Assembly: GCA_001917435.1 (NCBI GenBank)
Contig: MNEA01000046.1
Coordinates: forward strand, 1 to 55,117
Reading direction: 5' to 3'
DNA from: Acidobacteria bacterium 13_2_20CM_2_57_6
GTDB lineage: Bacteria > Acidobacteriota > Terriglobia > Acidiferrales > UBA7541
Length of the DNA stretch: 55,117 nucleotides
Below are positions 17,341-25,598 of the stretch, piece after piece. The first letter of the stretch is position 1, and each line of letters starts with the position of its first letter. The translations under genes were made by a program, and so were the position numbers. Under the pieces are notes generated by a model, which saw only the letters and a list, made by a program, of their open reading frames with translations, was not told the DNA's origin and did no database searches.

Positions 17341-19335
17341 TTACTTGCCAGCCGACGCTCCTTCCTTCAGGTGCTTGTCGTACCAGGCGAGGATGCGATT
17401 CAAGCGGTCCAAGAGATGTTTTTCTTCGTGGAAGCCGTGCGGCTCGCGGGGGTACAGGACGAGTTCAGCCTCGACTCCATAGCGTTTGAGGCCGCGGTAG
17501 AGCTCCTGGCTCTGACCGGGGGGATCGACCGAGTCGGCGTCACCCTGGAGAATCAGCGTTGGGGTTTTCGCATTCCTGAGGTGGACGAAGGGAGAGCTGT
17601 TCAGGAATGCGGCGATCTTTTCCGGCTCGTACGGTAAGCCATAAAACCACTCGTCATAGGAAGGACCCTGCTCGGTGCCGTATTCGGAGATGAGATTGGA
17701 GAGGCCTGCGCCGGAGACGGCGGCTTTGAAGCGCGTGGTTTGCGTAATCGCCCACTCGGACATGTAGCCACCGTATGACCAGCCGCCGATGGCCAGCCTC
17801 GCTGGATCGGCGATGCCTCGAGCGATAAGGTCGTCAATCCCGGCCATAACGTCCCGGTAATCGCCGCCACCCCAGTCGCCGCGATTCATTTCAATAAATT
17901 TTTCTCCGTAGCCGCTCGATCCGCGAATGTTGGGATAGAAAACCGCGTAACCTCGCGCTGCCAGGAGCTGTCCCCAAGTCTCGATGGAGTCCTGCCATGC
18001 ACCTGTGGGGCCGCCGTGGATCAGGGCGATGAGTGGCAGCTTTGATTTGCCGTCGGAGCCCAAGGGTCTCAAAAGCGCGGCTTCGATTTCCTGGCCGTCG
18101 AAGGATTTGTACTTGTAGAAGTCCGAGGCGCTGAGCGTGTACTGCTTCCAAGAATCATTCAAGTGAGAGACTTGCTTGGGCGCGCCTTTTTGATCCCAGA
18201 GCCACAATTCCTGCGGAGTGGTCGCAGTCTGGCCTGCAAAAGCAACCTCTCCGGAATCGGAAATGCTGAACGCATTTGGATTGACTGGAATCGCAGGGAC
18301 GTCTTTGAGAGAGCCTTCCGGGGCGAAAGCGACGAACTTCGTGTGGAACCCATCTTCCACCAGAGCGAGCAGACCGCCGTCCCTGGTCCAACGAAAGTCA
18401 AAAACCGGCCGATCCACACTGGCGCCACTGAGATTTTGACTGGCTTTTTCGCCGTTTCGGGCAAGGATGAGGTCGTGAGGCGAGGGGCCGTCTTCTCGAC
18501 AGCCAACGAACGCCATCCTCTTACCATCCGCAGCGATGCGGATATTGCCGAAAGGTCCGCGAGGAGCGAGCGTTTGCGACATGGGATCGGCCACTTTGCG
18601 GTCACCAGCAAAGGCGTCCGAAAGACGAAAGGAAAAAATACGCTCGGTGTTTTGATCTGATTCGGGGTGATCCGTGGCGCTCAGCATCAAACCCGATCCG
18701 GAGGGATGCCACACGGCTTCGCGGACATCCCATTTGGGTTCGGTGAGGGCTTTGGCTTCTCCGGTGTTTAGCGTGAGCAGCCAGAGCCTTGAATGTTTAT
18801 CTTCTTTGTCCACGACGCGGGCGTCGTCTTTGTCTTTTTCCTTTTTATCTTCCTCTTCCGTTTTAGCTTCGGGGGCGAGGAAGGCGATCTGCTTGCCGTC
18901 GGGAGACCATGCAAAATGGCGCACGCCGCGCTTCCCTGTGGTAAGGGCGCTGGCTTCGCCGCCATCCCTGCGCATGGCGAAGACTTGTTGCTGTTCGTCA
19001 CGGTCGGAGAGGAAAGCCAGTTGTTTCCCGTCAGGCGACCAGCGCGGTAAAAATTCGGACTTGCCGGAAAACGTGAACTGCCGGAGCATGCCGGACTGCT
19101 TCTCATAGATCCAAATGTGGCGTGCGCGGCGCTCTCCCTTCGCTGGTTCCGTGACCACAAACGCCAGACGGCTGCCGTCCGGCGAGAATTGCGGGTCAGA
19201 AATGTTGCGTAGGTTCAGGGAAGCTTCGGGAGTCAGCAGTTTTGGCCCGGTATTCTTGGGCGGCTCCTGAGAAGGGCTTGGTAGGCCCACGGCCGCGAGG
19301 ACAAGCAGAGCGCTAGTCGAAAGAAGACGATTCAT
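17341..19335 (-). CDS. S9-family serine peptidase (acylaminoacyl-peptidase/DPP-like), secreted
   Basis: The protein has 664 residues. After a signal peptide (MNRLLSTSALLVLAAVGL) comes a beta-propeller of WD/TolB-like repeats (FSPDGSRLAFV, WSPDGKQLAFLSDRD, WSPDGKQIAFLAPE). The C-terminal alpha/beta-hydrolase domain carries the nucleophile motif GGWSYGGYMSEW (Ser about 518), Asp in QGDADSVDPP (about 600) and His in EPHGFHEEKH (about 633). It removes or cuts short peptides outside the cytoplasm. A charged Glu/Lys-rich loop interrupts the propeller near residues 160-180. ATG 19335 is chosen because AAGGAG lies 6 nt upstream. It is divergent from cysS. Confidence 0.93.
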   Translation of the reverse strand: MNRLLSTSALLVLAAVGLPSPSQEPPKNTGPKLLTPEASLNLRNISDPQFSPDGSRLAFVVTEPAKGERRARHIWIYEKQSGMLRQFTFSGKSEFLPRWSPDGKQLAFLSDRDEQQQVFAMRRDGGEASALTTGKRGVRHFAWSPDGKQIAFLAPEAKTEEEDKKEKDKDDARVVDKEDKHSRLWLLTLNTGEAKALTEPKWDVREAVWHPSGSGLMLSATDHPESDQNTERIFSFRLSDAFAGDRKVADPMSQTLAPRGPFGNIRIAADGKRMAFVGCREDGPSPHDLILARNGEKASQNLSGASVDRPVFDFRWTRDGGLLALVEDGFHTKFVAFAPEGSLKDVPAIPVNPNAFSISDSGEVAFAGQTATTPQELWLWDQKGAPKQVSHLNDSWKQYTLSASDFYKYKSFDGQEIEAALLRPLGSDGKSKLPLIALIHGGPTGAWQDSIETWGQLLAARGYAVFYPNIRGSSGYGEKFIEMNRGDWGGGDYRDVMAGIDDLIARGIADPARLAIGGWSYGGYMSEWAITQTTRFKAAVSGAGLSNLISEYGTEQGPSYDEWFYGLPYEPEKIAAFLNSSPFVHLRNAKTPTLILQGDADSVDPPGQSQELYRGLKRYGVEAELVLYPREPHGFHEEKHLLDRLNRILAWYDKHLKEGASAGK

Positions 19336-19442
19336 CGATAACTCCTTCACTGGAAGAGAAGGAGGACTCTAACCGCGGGAGCGACCAGCGTCAATTAGGA
19401 CCGAACGGGTCGCGTTGCTTGCAGCATTGAGCTGCTTCGACA

Positions 19443-19472
19443 TTGCTAGGTTTCAAACGGCTCGGCTACAAT
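19443..19472 (+). promoter_or_regulatory. candidate cysS promoter
   Basis: TTGCTA (19443-19448) and TACAAT (19467-19472) are separated by 18 bp, 42 bp before the cysS ATG, in the divergent region with the S9 peptidase gene. Confidence 0.4.
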
Positions 19473-19513
19473 CGAGCGCTTATTCGTTTGTGGAAAGAGA
19501 CCACTTAAAGTTC

Positions 19514-20953
19514 ATGGCCGACATTCATCTGCACAACACGCTGAGCGGGAAAATCGAGAATTTCGTTCCGCAAAAGGCAGGCGAAGTCCGCATGTACACG
19601 TGCGGGCCGACGGTCTACGACTACGCGCACATCGGAAATTACCGCACATTCGTTTTTCAGGATATTTTGCGCCGGTTCCTGAAGTTGCGGGGGTTCAAGT
19701 TAAATCATGTGATGAACCTGACCGACGTGGATGACCGCATCATCGCGAACGCCGCGACCGCTGGCGTGAGTATCCGTGACTACACGGCGAAATTCGTGCA
19801 GGCTTTTTTCGACGATTGCAAGACGCTCAGTATTGAAGCGCCGGAGCACTGGATCCGCGCGACGGACCACATTGACGAAATGGTGAAGCTGATCCAACGG
19901 CTCCAAGAAAAGTCGTTCACGTATCCCGGCGAAGGTTCAATTTATTACCGCATCGCAAAATTCCCTCAATACGGGAAACTCTCGAAGATCGATTTAACCG
20001 GCATCCAAGCGGGAGCGCGCGTCGATAGCGATCGTTACGAAAAAGAGAGCGCGAGGGATTTTGCGTTGTGGAAAGCGCCGAAACCGGGAGAGCACTTCTG
20101 GGAGACCGCGATCGGCCGCGGGCGTCCCGGATGGCACATCGAGTGTTCCGCGATGGCCATGAAATATCTCGGCGAGACTTTGGATATCCATACTGGCGGG
20201 ATCGACCTGGCATTTCCACACCATGAAAACGAAATCGCGCAAAGCGAAGGCGCAACCGGCAAGCCGTTCGTACGCTACTGGCTGCATGCCGAACATCTGC
20301 TCGTCGAAGGCGAGAAGATGTCCAAGTCGGAGGGAAACTTCTTCACTCTGCGAGATTTGTTAGCGAAGGGTTACAAGCCTTCGGCTTTGCGGTTTGCCTT
20401 AGCCAGCGTTCCTTATCGCAAGCAGCTGAATTTTACTTTTGATGGCCTGCAGCAGGCGGCCAGCTCCTTGGAACGGCTGCGAAATTTCGTCGACCGGCTG
20501 AAGCGGGGCAAGTTTCCCGCGGGGAAGCAAGAAGGGATGGCTGCGCGCACTGCAAAGGCAAGGGAAGAATTTGACGACGGACTTTCAGATGACTTGAATA
20601 CGGCGCGTGCCCTTGCGGCCGTATTCGACTTGGTCCGCGAAGCGAATATTGCTATCGATAAGGGCGAATTCCGGCAGGGCGACGTTCCAGCGGTTCTGGA
20701 ATTTCTGGCCGCTTTCGACAAAGTATTCGCCGTTATGGAAGACAATGACGGCGAAAAGCTTCGCGCCCTTGGATACGGCGGCTCGGAGAGCGGACCCGGC
20801 GACGAGGAAATCGACAAACTTGTGGCGGAGCGCAACGCTGCGAAGAAAAGGCGGGATTTCGCCACGGCAGATCGCATCCGCAAAGAACTAGCCGATCGTG
20901 GTATAATGATTGAGGACGCAAAAGATGGCAGCGTCCGCTGGAAGCGCAAGTGA
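19514..20953 (+). CDS. cysS: cysteinyl-tRNA synthetase
   Basis: A 479-residue class I synthetase charging tRNA-Cys. The HIGH motif is HIGNYR, directly after the zinc-binding Cys in YTCGPTVYDYA. Further zinc ligands lie in WHIECSAM and HHENE, and the KMSKS loop is KMSKSEGNF. The length fits the bacterial enzyme. I set the start at ATG 19514 (MADIHLHNTLS), which matches family N-termini; the open frame upstream has no support. A tRNA-Cys gene lies about 3.5 kb downstream in the same window. Confidence 0.96.
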   Translation: MADIHLHNTLSGKIENFVPQKAGEVRMYTCGPTVYDYAHIGNYRTFVFQDILRRFLKLRGFKLNHVMNLTDVDDRIIANAATAGVSIRDYTAKFVQAFFDDCKTLSIEAPEHWIRATDHIDEMVKLIQRLQEKSFTYPGEGSIYYRIAKFPQYGKLSKIDLTGIQAGARVDSDRYEKESARDFALWKAPKPGEHFWETAIGRGRPGWHIECSAMAMKYLGETLDIHTGGIDLAFPHHENEIAQSEGATGKPFVRYWLHAEHLLVEGEKMSKSEGNFFTLRDLLAKGYKPSALRFALASVPYRKQLNFTFDGLQQAASSLERLRNFVDRLKRGKFPAGKQEGMAARTAKAREEFDDGLSDDLNTARALAAVFDLVREANIAIDKGEFRQGDVPAVLEFLAAFDKVFAVMEDNDGEKLRALGYGGSESGPGDEEIDKLVAERNAAKKRRDFATADRIRKELADRGIMIEDAKDGSVRWKRK

Positions 20954-21058
20954 GCCTTAACCTTCAAATTCGCCCTTCATATATCCCGGGATTCCTCCCG
21001 CCGGCCGCCCAGCGGCCAGAACTCTACGGCGTAGACTTAGTCTGATTTTCTTTCTCCT

Positions 21059-21095
21059 GCAGGCCATCTGCGGATACGTCCGCTTGGAGGCCTGC
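21059..21095 (+). promoter_or_regulatory. two-tier hairpin in the leader of the aminotransferase gene
   Basis: An outer 7-bp stem GCAGGCC (21059-21065) / GGCCTGC (21089-21095) encloses an inner perfect 5-bp stem GCGGA / TCCGC capped by TACG (21070-21083). It lies 56 nt before the ATG at 21152. There is no T-run after it, so it is not a simple terminator of cysS. Function unknown; it could be a leader regulatory structure. Confidence 0.45.
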
Positions 21096-21151
21096 GCTTG
21101 CGCGAAGTTCTTGATTGACTTCAACCTTTTGTTTCTTTACTGGAGGAAGAA

Positions 21152-22501
21152 ATGCCAACGACATTAGAAGTAAAAACGCCCCGGCTCGTGACGGCGCTGC
21201 CCGGACCGAATGCCAAGAGGGTACTGGAACAAGACACGAAATTCATGTCGCCGTCGTATACGCGCGACTATCCGCTGGTGGCCAAGAGGGGTCACGGCGC
21301 GATTGTGGAAGACGTGGATGGTAACTCCTTTCTCGATTTCGCGGCGGGAATTGCGGTGTGTTCGACTGGACATTGCCATCCGAAGGTCGTCGCCGCGATT
21401 CAGAAGCAAGCTGCCGAGCTCATTCACATGTCCGGCACGGATTTTTATTACGAAAGCATGCCCCAACTGGCGGAGCGGCTAAGCAAGACGATGCCGGGCG
21501 CGGAAAGCAAGAAGGTTTTCTTCACCAATTCAGGGACCGAAGCGATCGAAGGCGCCATCAAGCTAGCGAGGTATGCCACGAAGCGCGACAAAATGGTTGC
21601 ATTTTACGGTTGCTTCCATGGCCGGTCGATGGGCGCGCTCTCGCTGACGGCGTCGAAATCGACGCAGCGCAAAGGGTTTGGCGCGCTGCTCAGTGGCGTC
21701 GAGCACATTCCTTACCCGTACGCTTACCGCTGCGCGCACGGCCACACCGCGGAAACCTGCGGGGCTGAAATTCTCGAACAGCTCGAAGGGCAAATTTTCA
21801 AGCGGTTGTTTGATCCCGAGGAAGTGGCTGGCATCATCATCGAGCCCATTCAGGGCGAAGGTGGATATGTGCCGGCGCCGAAGTTCTTCCTGCAGGAATT
21901 GCAGCGCATCTGCCGCCAGCACGGCATCATGTTCATGGTGGACGAAGTACAGTCGGGGATGGGCCGCACTGGAAAGTGGTGGGCTAGTGAACACGCAGGG
22001 ATCGAACCGGACATTCTTTGCTCCGCCAAGGGCATCGCGAGCGGCATGCCGCTCGGGGCGATCATCGCAAGAGAAAGCGTGATGCGCTGGGGGCCGGGTT
22101 CGCATGGCACGACGTTTGGCGGAAACCCGGTCTGCCTCGCAGCCGCGCTGGCCACGATGGACCTGATCGAAAGCGAGTACAAGGAAAACGCCCGCCGCAT
22201 GGGCGACTACCTCTTCGGACGTCTGGCCGATTGGACGAAGAACTTCAAGATTGTCGGCGATGTGCGAGGACGAGGGTTGATGATCGGCATTGAAATCGTG
22301 CGGGATCAGCGGACGAAAGAGAAGGCCGCGGATTTGCGCAACGCGATCGTCGATCTGGCGTTTCACAAGGGCCTGCTAGTGCTGGGCGCAGGCGAAAACA
22401 CCATTCGCCTGTCGCCGCCGCTCTTGATCGATCAGGAACAGGCCGACTTTGCCGTGCGGACACTGGAAGATTGCCTCCGCGAGGCCGAGAAGAAGATCTA
22501 A
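21152..22501 (+). CDS. 4-aminobutyrate/acetylornithine-type aminotransferase (class III, PLP)
   Basis: A 449-residue class III aminotransferase. NSGTEAIEGAIKLAR binds PLP phosphate, IIIEPIQGEGGY and FMVDEVQSGMGRTGKWWASEH contain the ring-contacting residues, and CSAKGIASGMPLGA holds the PLP lysine. The overall sequence resembles GABA aminotransferases and the acetylornithine-aminotransferase-family group; the substrate cannot be fixed from sequence, so I give no symbol. GGAGGAAG lies just before the ATG. A strong terminator follows at 22544-22593, so it is transcribed separately from yraN. Confidence 0.9.
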   Translation: MPTTLEVKTPRLVTALPGPNAKRVLEQDTKFMSPSYTRDYPLVAKRGHGAIVEDVDGNSFLDFAAGIAVCSTGHCHPKVVAAIQKQAAELIHMSGTDFYYESMPQLAERLSKTMPGAESKKVFFTNSGTEAIEGAIKLARYATKRDKMVAFYGCFHGRSMGALSLTASKSTQRKGFGALLSGVEHIPYPYAYRCAHGHTAETCGAEILEQLEGQIFKRLFDPEEVAGIIIEPIQGEGGYVPAPKFFLQELQRICRQHGIMFMVDEVQSGMGRTGKWWASEHAGIEPDILCSAKGIASGMPLGAIIARESVMRWGPGSHGTTFGGNPVCLAAALATMDLIESEYKENARRMGDYLFGRLADWTKNFKIVGDVRGRGLMIGIEIVRDQRTKEKAADLRNAIVDLAFHKGLLVLGAGENTIRLSPPLLIDQEQADFAVRTLEDCLREAEKKI

Positions 22502-22543
22502 TGTCGAGGTCACTGGGTGATAGAGACCTCAGGAAGAGGCAAG

Positions 22544-22593
22544 AATCCCGTTGCTGCCGCACAAGAACTATGGTGGCTGCGGGATTTTTGTTT
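22544..22593 (+). terminator. rho-independent terminator
   Basis: AATCCCG (22544-22550) pairs with CGGGATT (22580-22586), with further partial pairing inside, and is followed by TTTTGTTT. It ends the aminotransferase transcript. Confidence 0.65.
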
Positions 22594-22631
22594 ATACTGC
22601 GCGGAACGCTGGGAGAAGCGCTGCCGAAACC

Positions 22632-23066
22632 ATGCCGATATTTTCAAATCTGATGTTTCAAGCGGTGCATTGGGCGGCGCGGCGCGGTCTGCGCGAAGAG
22701 GAGAATTCTTCCAGTGACGCCAAAAAGCTCGAGGCCCGCCGTACCGGCGTTCGCGGAGAAACCTATGCCTACTGGTATTTGCGGAGGCAGGGATACGTAT
22801 TCGTTGGGCGAAATTACACTCCGCGCGGCATTAAGGGCGAAATCGATCTCGTCGGCTACGACGGCGCGACACTGGCTTTTGTGGAAGTCAGAACGCGCAC
22901 GATTCGGGAAGACTTGTCGGCGTTGCCTGAACTGAGCGTTACAAGGGAAAAACAGCGTCTGGTAGTTCGCACGGCGCAGCGATTTCTGGCGGAACGTCAC
23001 GTGGGCGAATGCCCCTGCCGGTTTGATGTTATGGCGATTGATAACTGCCCGGGCAGCCGCCGGTAG
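22632..23066 (+). CDS. YraN/UPF0102-family endonuclease-like protein
   Basis: A 144-residue protein of the YraN family. The core GEIDLVGYDG followed by FVEVRTR matches the PD-(D/E)XK nuclease-like residues (E, D, E, with R in place of the usual K after VEV, which is common in this family). The region TRTGVRGETYAYWYLRRQGY is the usual N-terminal helix. The biological role is unsettled; the genes often lie near rnhB and ribosomal genes, not seen here. ATG 22632 is chosen; ATG 22653 is an alternative. Confidence 0.9.
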   Translation: MPIFSNLMFQAVHWAARRGLREEENSSSDAKKLEARRTGVRGETYAYWYLRRQGYVFVGRNYTPRGIKGEIDLVGYDGATLAFVEVRTRTIREDLSALPELSVTREKQRLVVRTAQRFLAERHVGECPCRFDVMAIDNCPGSRR

Positions 23067-23211
23067 TGCGCCTGCACAAGGATGCGTTTAGCCCTCAAAT
23101 GTAGCGGCTGGGCCGGAATATCTTCACGGAATTGCCAGACGCGGTACAATCCAAAGTCTCCTGGTTGCTACCTTGCGAGGGTGAACCAGAACATCATCGA
23201 GGAGGAGTGCA

Positions 23212-24234
23212 TTGCCGGAGTTGCGTAAGGACCCGATCACGGGCCGATGGGTAATCATTTCGACGGAACGCGGTAAGCGGCCGAATGACTTTCTCCGTGA
23301 GAGTGTCGTCCCAAGAGAAGAGAAAAATTGCCCCTTCTGCGTCGGCAATGAAGCTCGAACTCCTCCGGAAATTCTCGTTTACGGTCGGAATGGCGGCGGA
23401 CCCAACACGCCGGGCTGGAGTATCCGCGTCGTGCCCAACAAATTTCCTGCGCTGGGCATTGAGGGCGAATTGGACCGCGAGGGCGAAGGTCTCTTCGACA
23501 AGATGAATGGGATTGGCGCACATGAAGTGGTGATCGAATCGCCGAACCATCTTGCGACGCTTGCCACCTTGCCGGAACGTGCCGTGGAGGACGTGCTCTG
23601 GGGCTATCGCGACCGCATGCTGGACCTGAAGAATGACAAGCGCTTCCGTTACATTCTCATTTTCAAGAATCACGGGGAAGCAGCCGGGGCGACCATCGAT
23701 CACCCGCACTCGCAATTAATCGCACTGCCCATCGTTCCGCGGCGCGTGCGCGAGGAAATCGACAACTGCTGGCACTATTACGATGAGAAAGAACGCTGCA
23801 TTTTTTGCGACATCATCCGCCAGGAACGCGACACCGGCGAACGCGTCATCGGCGAGAACGAACATTTCATCACACTTGCGCCTTATGCGCCGCGCTTCCC
23901 GTTCGAGATGTGGCTGCTGCCCAAAGTGCACGGATCGTCGTATGAGAATAATCAGAGCTCGATGTATGCCAGCCTCGCGCGCATGCTGAAGGATACGCTG
24001 ATGCGTCTCGACCAGGTGCTCGACCGCCCGGCACTCAACTTCATGATCCATACGTCTCCGATCGGTGAAGAGATCAACGACCACTACCACTGGCACATCG
24101 AAATCATTCCGAAGTTGACGAAGGTCGCGGGCTTTGAATGGGGCACGGGCTTTTACATCAATCCAACACCTCCGGAAGAATCGGCGCGATTCTTGCGCGA
24201 AGCAAAAATTCCCGTTGTTGCGGAAAAAAAGTAG
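23212..24234 (+). CDS. galT: galactose-1-phosphate uridylyltransferase family
   Basis: A 340-residue HIT-superfamily enzyme that exchanges UMP between UDP-glucose and galactose-1-phosphate (Leloir pathway). The first zinc motif is CPFC (after EEKN), the second Cys pair CIFCDI, and the catalytic histidine loop is DHPHSQLIALPIVPRR. It lacks other pathway genes nearby, and some homologs act as broader nucleotidyltransferases. The start is TTG 23212, with GGAGGAG 4-5 nt upstream. Confidence 0.92.
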   Translation: MPELRKDPITGRWVIISTERGKRPNDFLRESVVPREEKNCPFCVGNEARTPPEILVYGRNGGGPNTPGWSIRVVPNKFPALGIEGELDREGEGLFDKMNGIGAHEVVIESPNHLATLATLPERAVEDVLWGYRDRMLDLKNDKRFRYILIFKNHGEAAGATIDHPHSQLIALPIVPRRVREEIDNCWHYYDEKERCIFCDIIRQERDTGERVIGENEHFITLAPYAPRFPFEMWLLPKVHGSSYENNQSSMYASLARMLKDTLMRLDQVLDRPALNFMIHTSPIGEEINDHYHWHIEIIPKLTKVAGFEWGTGFYINPTPPEESARFLREAKIPVVAEKK

Positions 24235-24289
24235 GCGCTGTTGAAAGCAGCGTTGTTAGGGGATGTCCGAAGAGGTCTGTCAGATTTGC

Positions 24290-24295
24290 TATACT
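24290..24295 (+). promoter_or_regulatory. -10 box before the tRNA-Cys locus
   Basis: TATACT (24290-24295) lies 10 nt before the tRNA-Cys-like 5' half at 24306, the spacing expected for a tRNA promoter. No strong -35 is seen. It suggests that the original tRNA-Cys began here. Confidence 0.35.
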
Positions 24296-24305
24296 TAGAG
24301 ATTCC

Positions 24306-24342
24306 GCGCGGTACCCAAGTGGCCCAAGGGAGAGGTCTGCAA
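24306..24342 (+). pseudogene. duplicated 5' half of tRNA-Cys
   Basis: These 37 bases match the first half of the intact tRNA-Cys at 24505-24541 with only 3 differences: the acceptor 5' strand GCGCGG, the whole D-arm and the anticodon stem/loop up to CTGCAA. After this the similarity stops and no T-arm or acceptor partner completes a tRNA. Confidence 0.75.
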
Positions 24343-24427
24343 GTCCCCTCCTTTCGCGCGGTGTCATGAGGTATCAATGGGTTGCAGAAACTGAATGAGG
24401 GGACAATAGGCAAAAATAGGGTGCGTT

Positions 24428-24459
24428 GGGCATAACTTTGGGCATAGATTTCGGGCATA
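24428..24459 (+). repeat. three phased GGGCATA repeats
   Basis: GGGCATA occurs at 24428-24434, 24440-24446 and 24453-24459, that is at 12- and 13-bp spacing, each preceded by TT(C/T)-like bases. The block lies between the tRNA-Cys half and the intact tRNA-Cys. Such short phased repeats beside tRNA genes resemble arm-type binding sites of tyrosine integrases. Confidence 0.6.
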
Positions 24460-24475
24460 ATTGATAGAGGTTTGC

Positions 24476-24494
24476 GAGGGTTTTTCAAACCCTC
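24476..24494 (+). other. 8-bp hairpin just upstream of tRNA-Cys
   Basis: GAGGGTTT and AAACCCTC pair perfectly around TTC. The sequence resembles the T-arm of the tRNA-Cys that follows (GAGGG...CCCTC), so it may be a degenerate T-arm remnant or simply a leader hairpin. Confidence 0.4.
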
Positions 24495-24503
24495 CTTTGC
24501 AGA

Positions 24504-24580
24504 GGCGCGGTACCCAAGTGGCCTAAGGGAATGGTCTGCAAAACCATCATGCGAGGGTTCGAATCCCTCCCGCGCCTCCA
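24504..24580 (+). tRNA. tRNA-Cys (GCA)
   Basis: A complete cloverleaf: acceptor GGCGCGG/CCGCGCC, anticodon stem ATGGT/ACCAT around CTGCAAA (anticodon GCA), T-arm GAGGG/CCCTC with TTCGAAT, discriminator T and an encoded CCA at 24578-24580. It inserts cysteine. It lies downstream of a duplicated 5' half of itself. Confidence 0.97.
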
Positions 24581-24783
24581 AAATCCCGCTGCTACGCCTG
24601 GGCCTTCCTGCCCAGTGACCGCCCTTGTGACGATATCTTCCTCCGTCAGTCTGCCCAGTAAATGCTCCGAGACCGTGATAGTAAAGTCGTGGCATCGGCA
24701 CGGGTGCTTCGCACGTCGTACTTGTTGGCATTCATGTAGCACTCGTGTGTTCGAGGCCCGGAGCGCATCAGCGGCATAGCGAA

Positions 24784-24972
24784 TTACTCGCCATTTTCTT
24801 CGCGTTCAACTCGCTGTCGGAAATCTCTTTCCGCTTCGGCCAGGCTTGGATATTGTCCGCTCTCATAGTTTTTCTTAACAACGTTCAAAATCCTCTCAAT
24901 GGCACGACGGAAAGCAGCGTCCTTGCCAATTTTGAGTTGGCTCGCTAAGCGGTCAAGAAATTCCGTGCTCAC
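24784..24972 (-). CDS. small hypothetical protein
   Basis: A 62-residue, helix-rich, charged protein (RAIERILNVVKKNYESGQYPSLAEAERDFRQR). I do not recognise a family. It starts with GTG at 24972. A perfect -10 box TATAAT lies 6 nt upstream of the GTG on the minus strand, so its message would be leaderless, which supports it being a real gene. It lies in the accessory patch next to tRNA remnants. Confidence 0.55.
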   Translation of the reverse strand: MSTEFLDRLASQLKIGKDAAFRRAIERILNVVKKNYESGQYPSLAEAERDFRQRVEREENGE

Positions 24973-25067
24973 AGTAGGATTATACTTGCCCGTATACCCG
25001 TTCCGAAACTGGGATGAAGTAGGGCTGAACAGGCTTCATCATCGTCCGAAAGCATGAACAATTTACT

Positions 25068-25132
25068 GCCCGCCGGACTCAAAATCCGGTGGCCGCAAGG
25101 CCGTGATGGTTCGACGCCATTCTCGGGCACCA
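25068..25132 (+). pseudogene. tRNA-Leu (CAA) copy lacking the D-arm
   Basis: The segment holds a 5-bp acceptor remnant GCCCG/CGGGC, an anticodon arm CCGGA-CTCAAAA-TCCGG (anticodon CAA, Leu), the long type II variable arm GGCC-GCAA-GGCC, a T-arm GATGG/CCATT with TTCGACG, discriminator A and encoded CCA (25130-25132). The D-arm and about 22 nt after the acceptor start are missing. Either a deletion derivative or the 3' part left at an integration junction. Not expected to work as a normal tRNA. Confidence 0.8.
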
Positions 25133-25246
25133 ACGTCATCTCAGCCCACCGTTCAAATCTAGACCCACGCGCCTTGCTAACGCCCAGGGCGACAGATTTC
25201 CAGATAGTTACAACGGCTGTGATGAATGGTAGTGTGGACCCAACCA

Positions 25247-25272
25247 CGGGCAAACTGTCTTAATTTTGCCCG
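25247..25272 (+). other. 8-bp hairpin upstream of small membrane gene
   Basis: CGGGCAAA (25247-25254) pairs with TTTGCCCG (25265-25272) around a 10-nt loop, 11 nt before the ATG at 25284. Possibly a terminator of upstream transcription or a leader structure. Confidence 0.4.
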
Positions 25273-25283
25273 GCGATTCTCAA

Positions 25284-25598
25284 ATGAATGCATTCTTATT
25301 CATCATCACTGGCTTGATTGTGCTCGTGGGCTCCTCGGTCATAGCAATTGCCCCTATTTGGAAGGAACAAGAGAGGCAGTTCCGATTAATTGGTGTTGTC
25401 CTCCCTGTAGGCGGTGGAGTCATGGGCATCGTGATTGGACTAAAGTCTGCCGCCAAGTCAGACGCTCTGATGCGGAGCACCGCCCAAATCGTGCAGACAT
25501 CTGCGAAAACTTTGCGGGGTGTGGACGAAACACTGAAAACATCTAAGGATGTTCTGAAAGAAACTGGGGATAATCTGGAAAGACTAAGGAGAGTCTAG
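25284..25598 (+). CDS. small membrane protein, probably the N-terminal part of a frameshifted gene
   Basis: A 104-residue product with two hydrophobic segments (about 2-22 and 33-55), followed by a helical, coiled-coil-like tail (TLRGVDETLKTSKDVLKETGDNLERLRR). It stops with TAG at 25596-25598. The next reading frame continues the same coiled-coil character without a gap, so this is probably the front of a longer protein broken by a frameshift. No known family recognised. Confidence 0.5.
   Translation: MNAFLFIITGLIVLVGSSVIAIAPIWKEQERQFRLIGVVLPVGGGVMGIVIGLKSAAKSDALMRSTAQIVQTSAKTLRGVDETLKTSKDVLKETGDNLERLRRV

Noticed and set aside
24306..24360. Second functional tRNA-Cys
   Set aside because: After the anticodon loop the 3' anticodon stem mismatches and no T-arm or acceptor partner exists, so only a 5' half is present.
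24153..24731. 192-residue minus-strand frame across the tRNA-Cys
   Set aside because: Its middle (REGFEPSHDGF type) is the well-known antisense translation of a tRNA-Cys gene, and the frame overlaps galT.
24969..25253. 94-residue minus-strand frame with VPENGVEPSRPCGHRILSP
   Set aside because: This is the antisense translation of the tRNA-Leu copy, a common annotation artefact.
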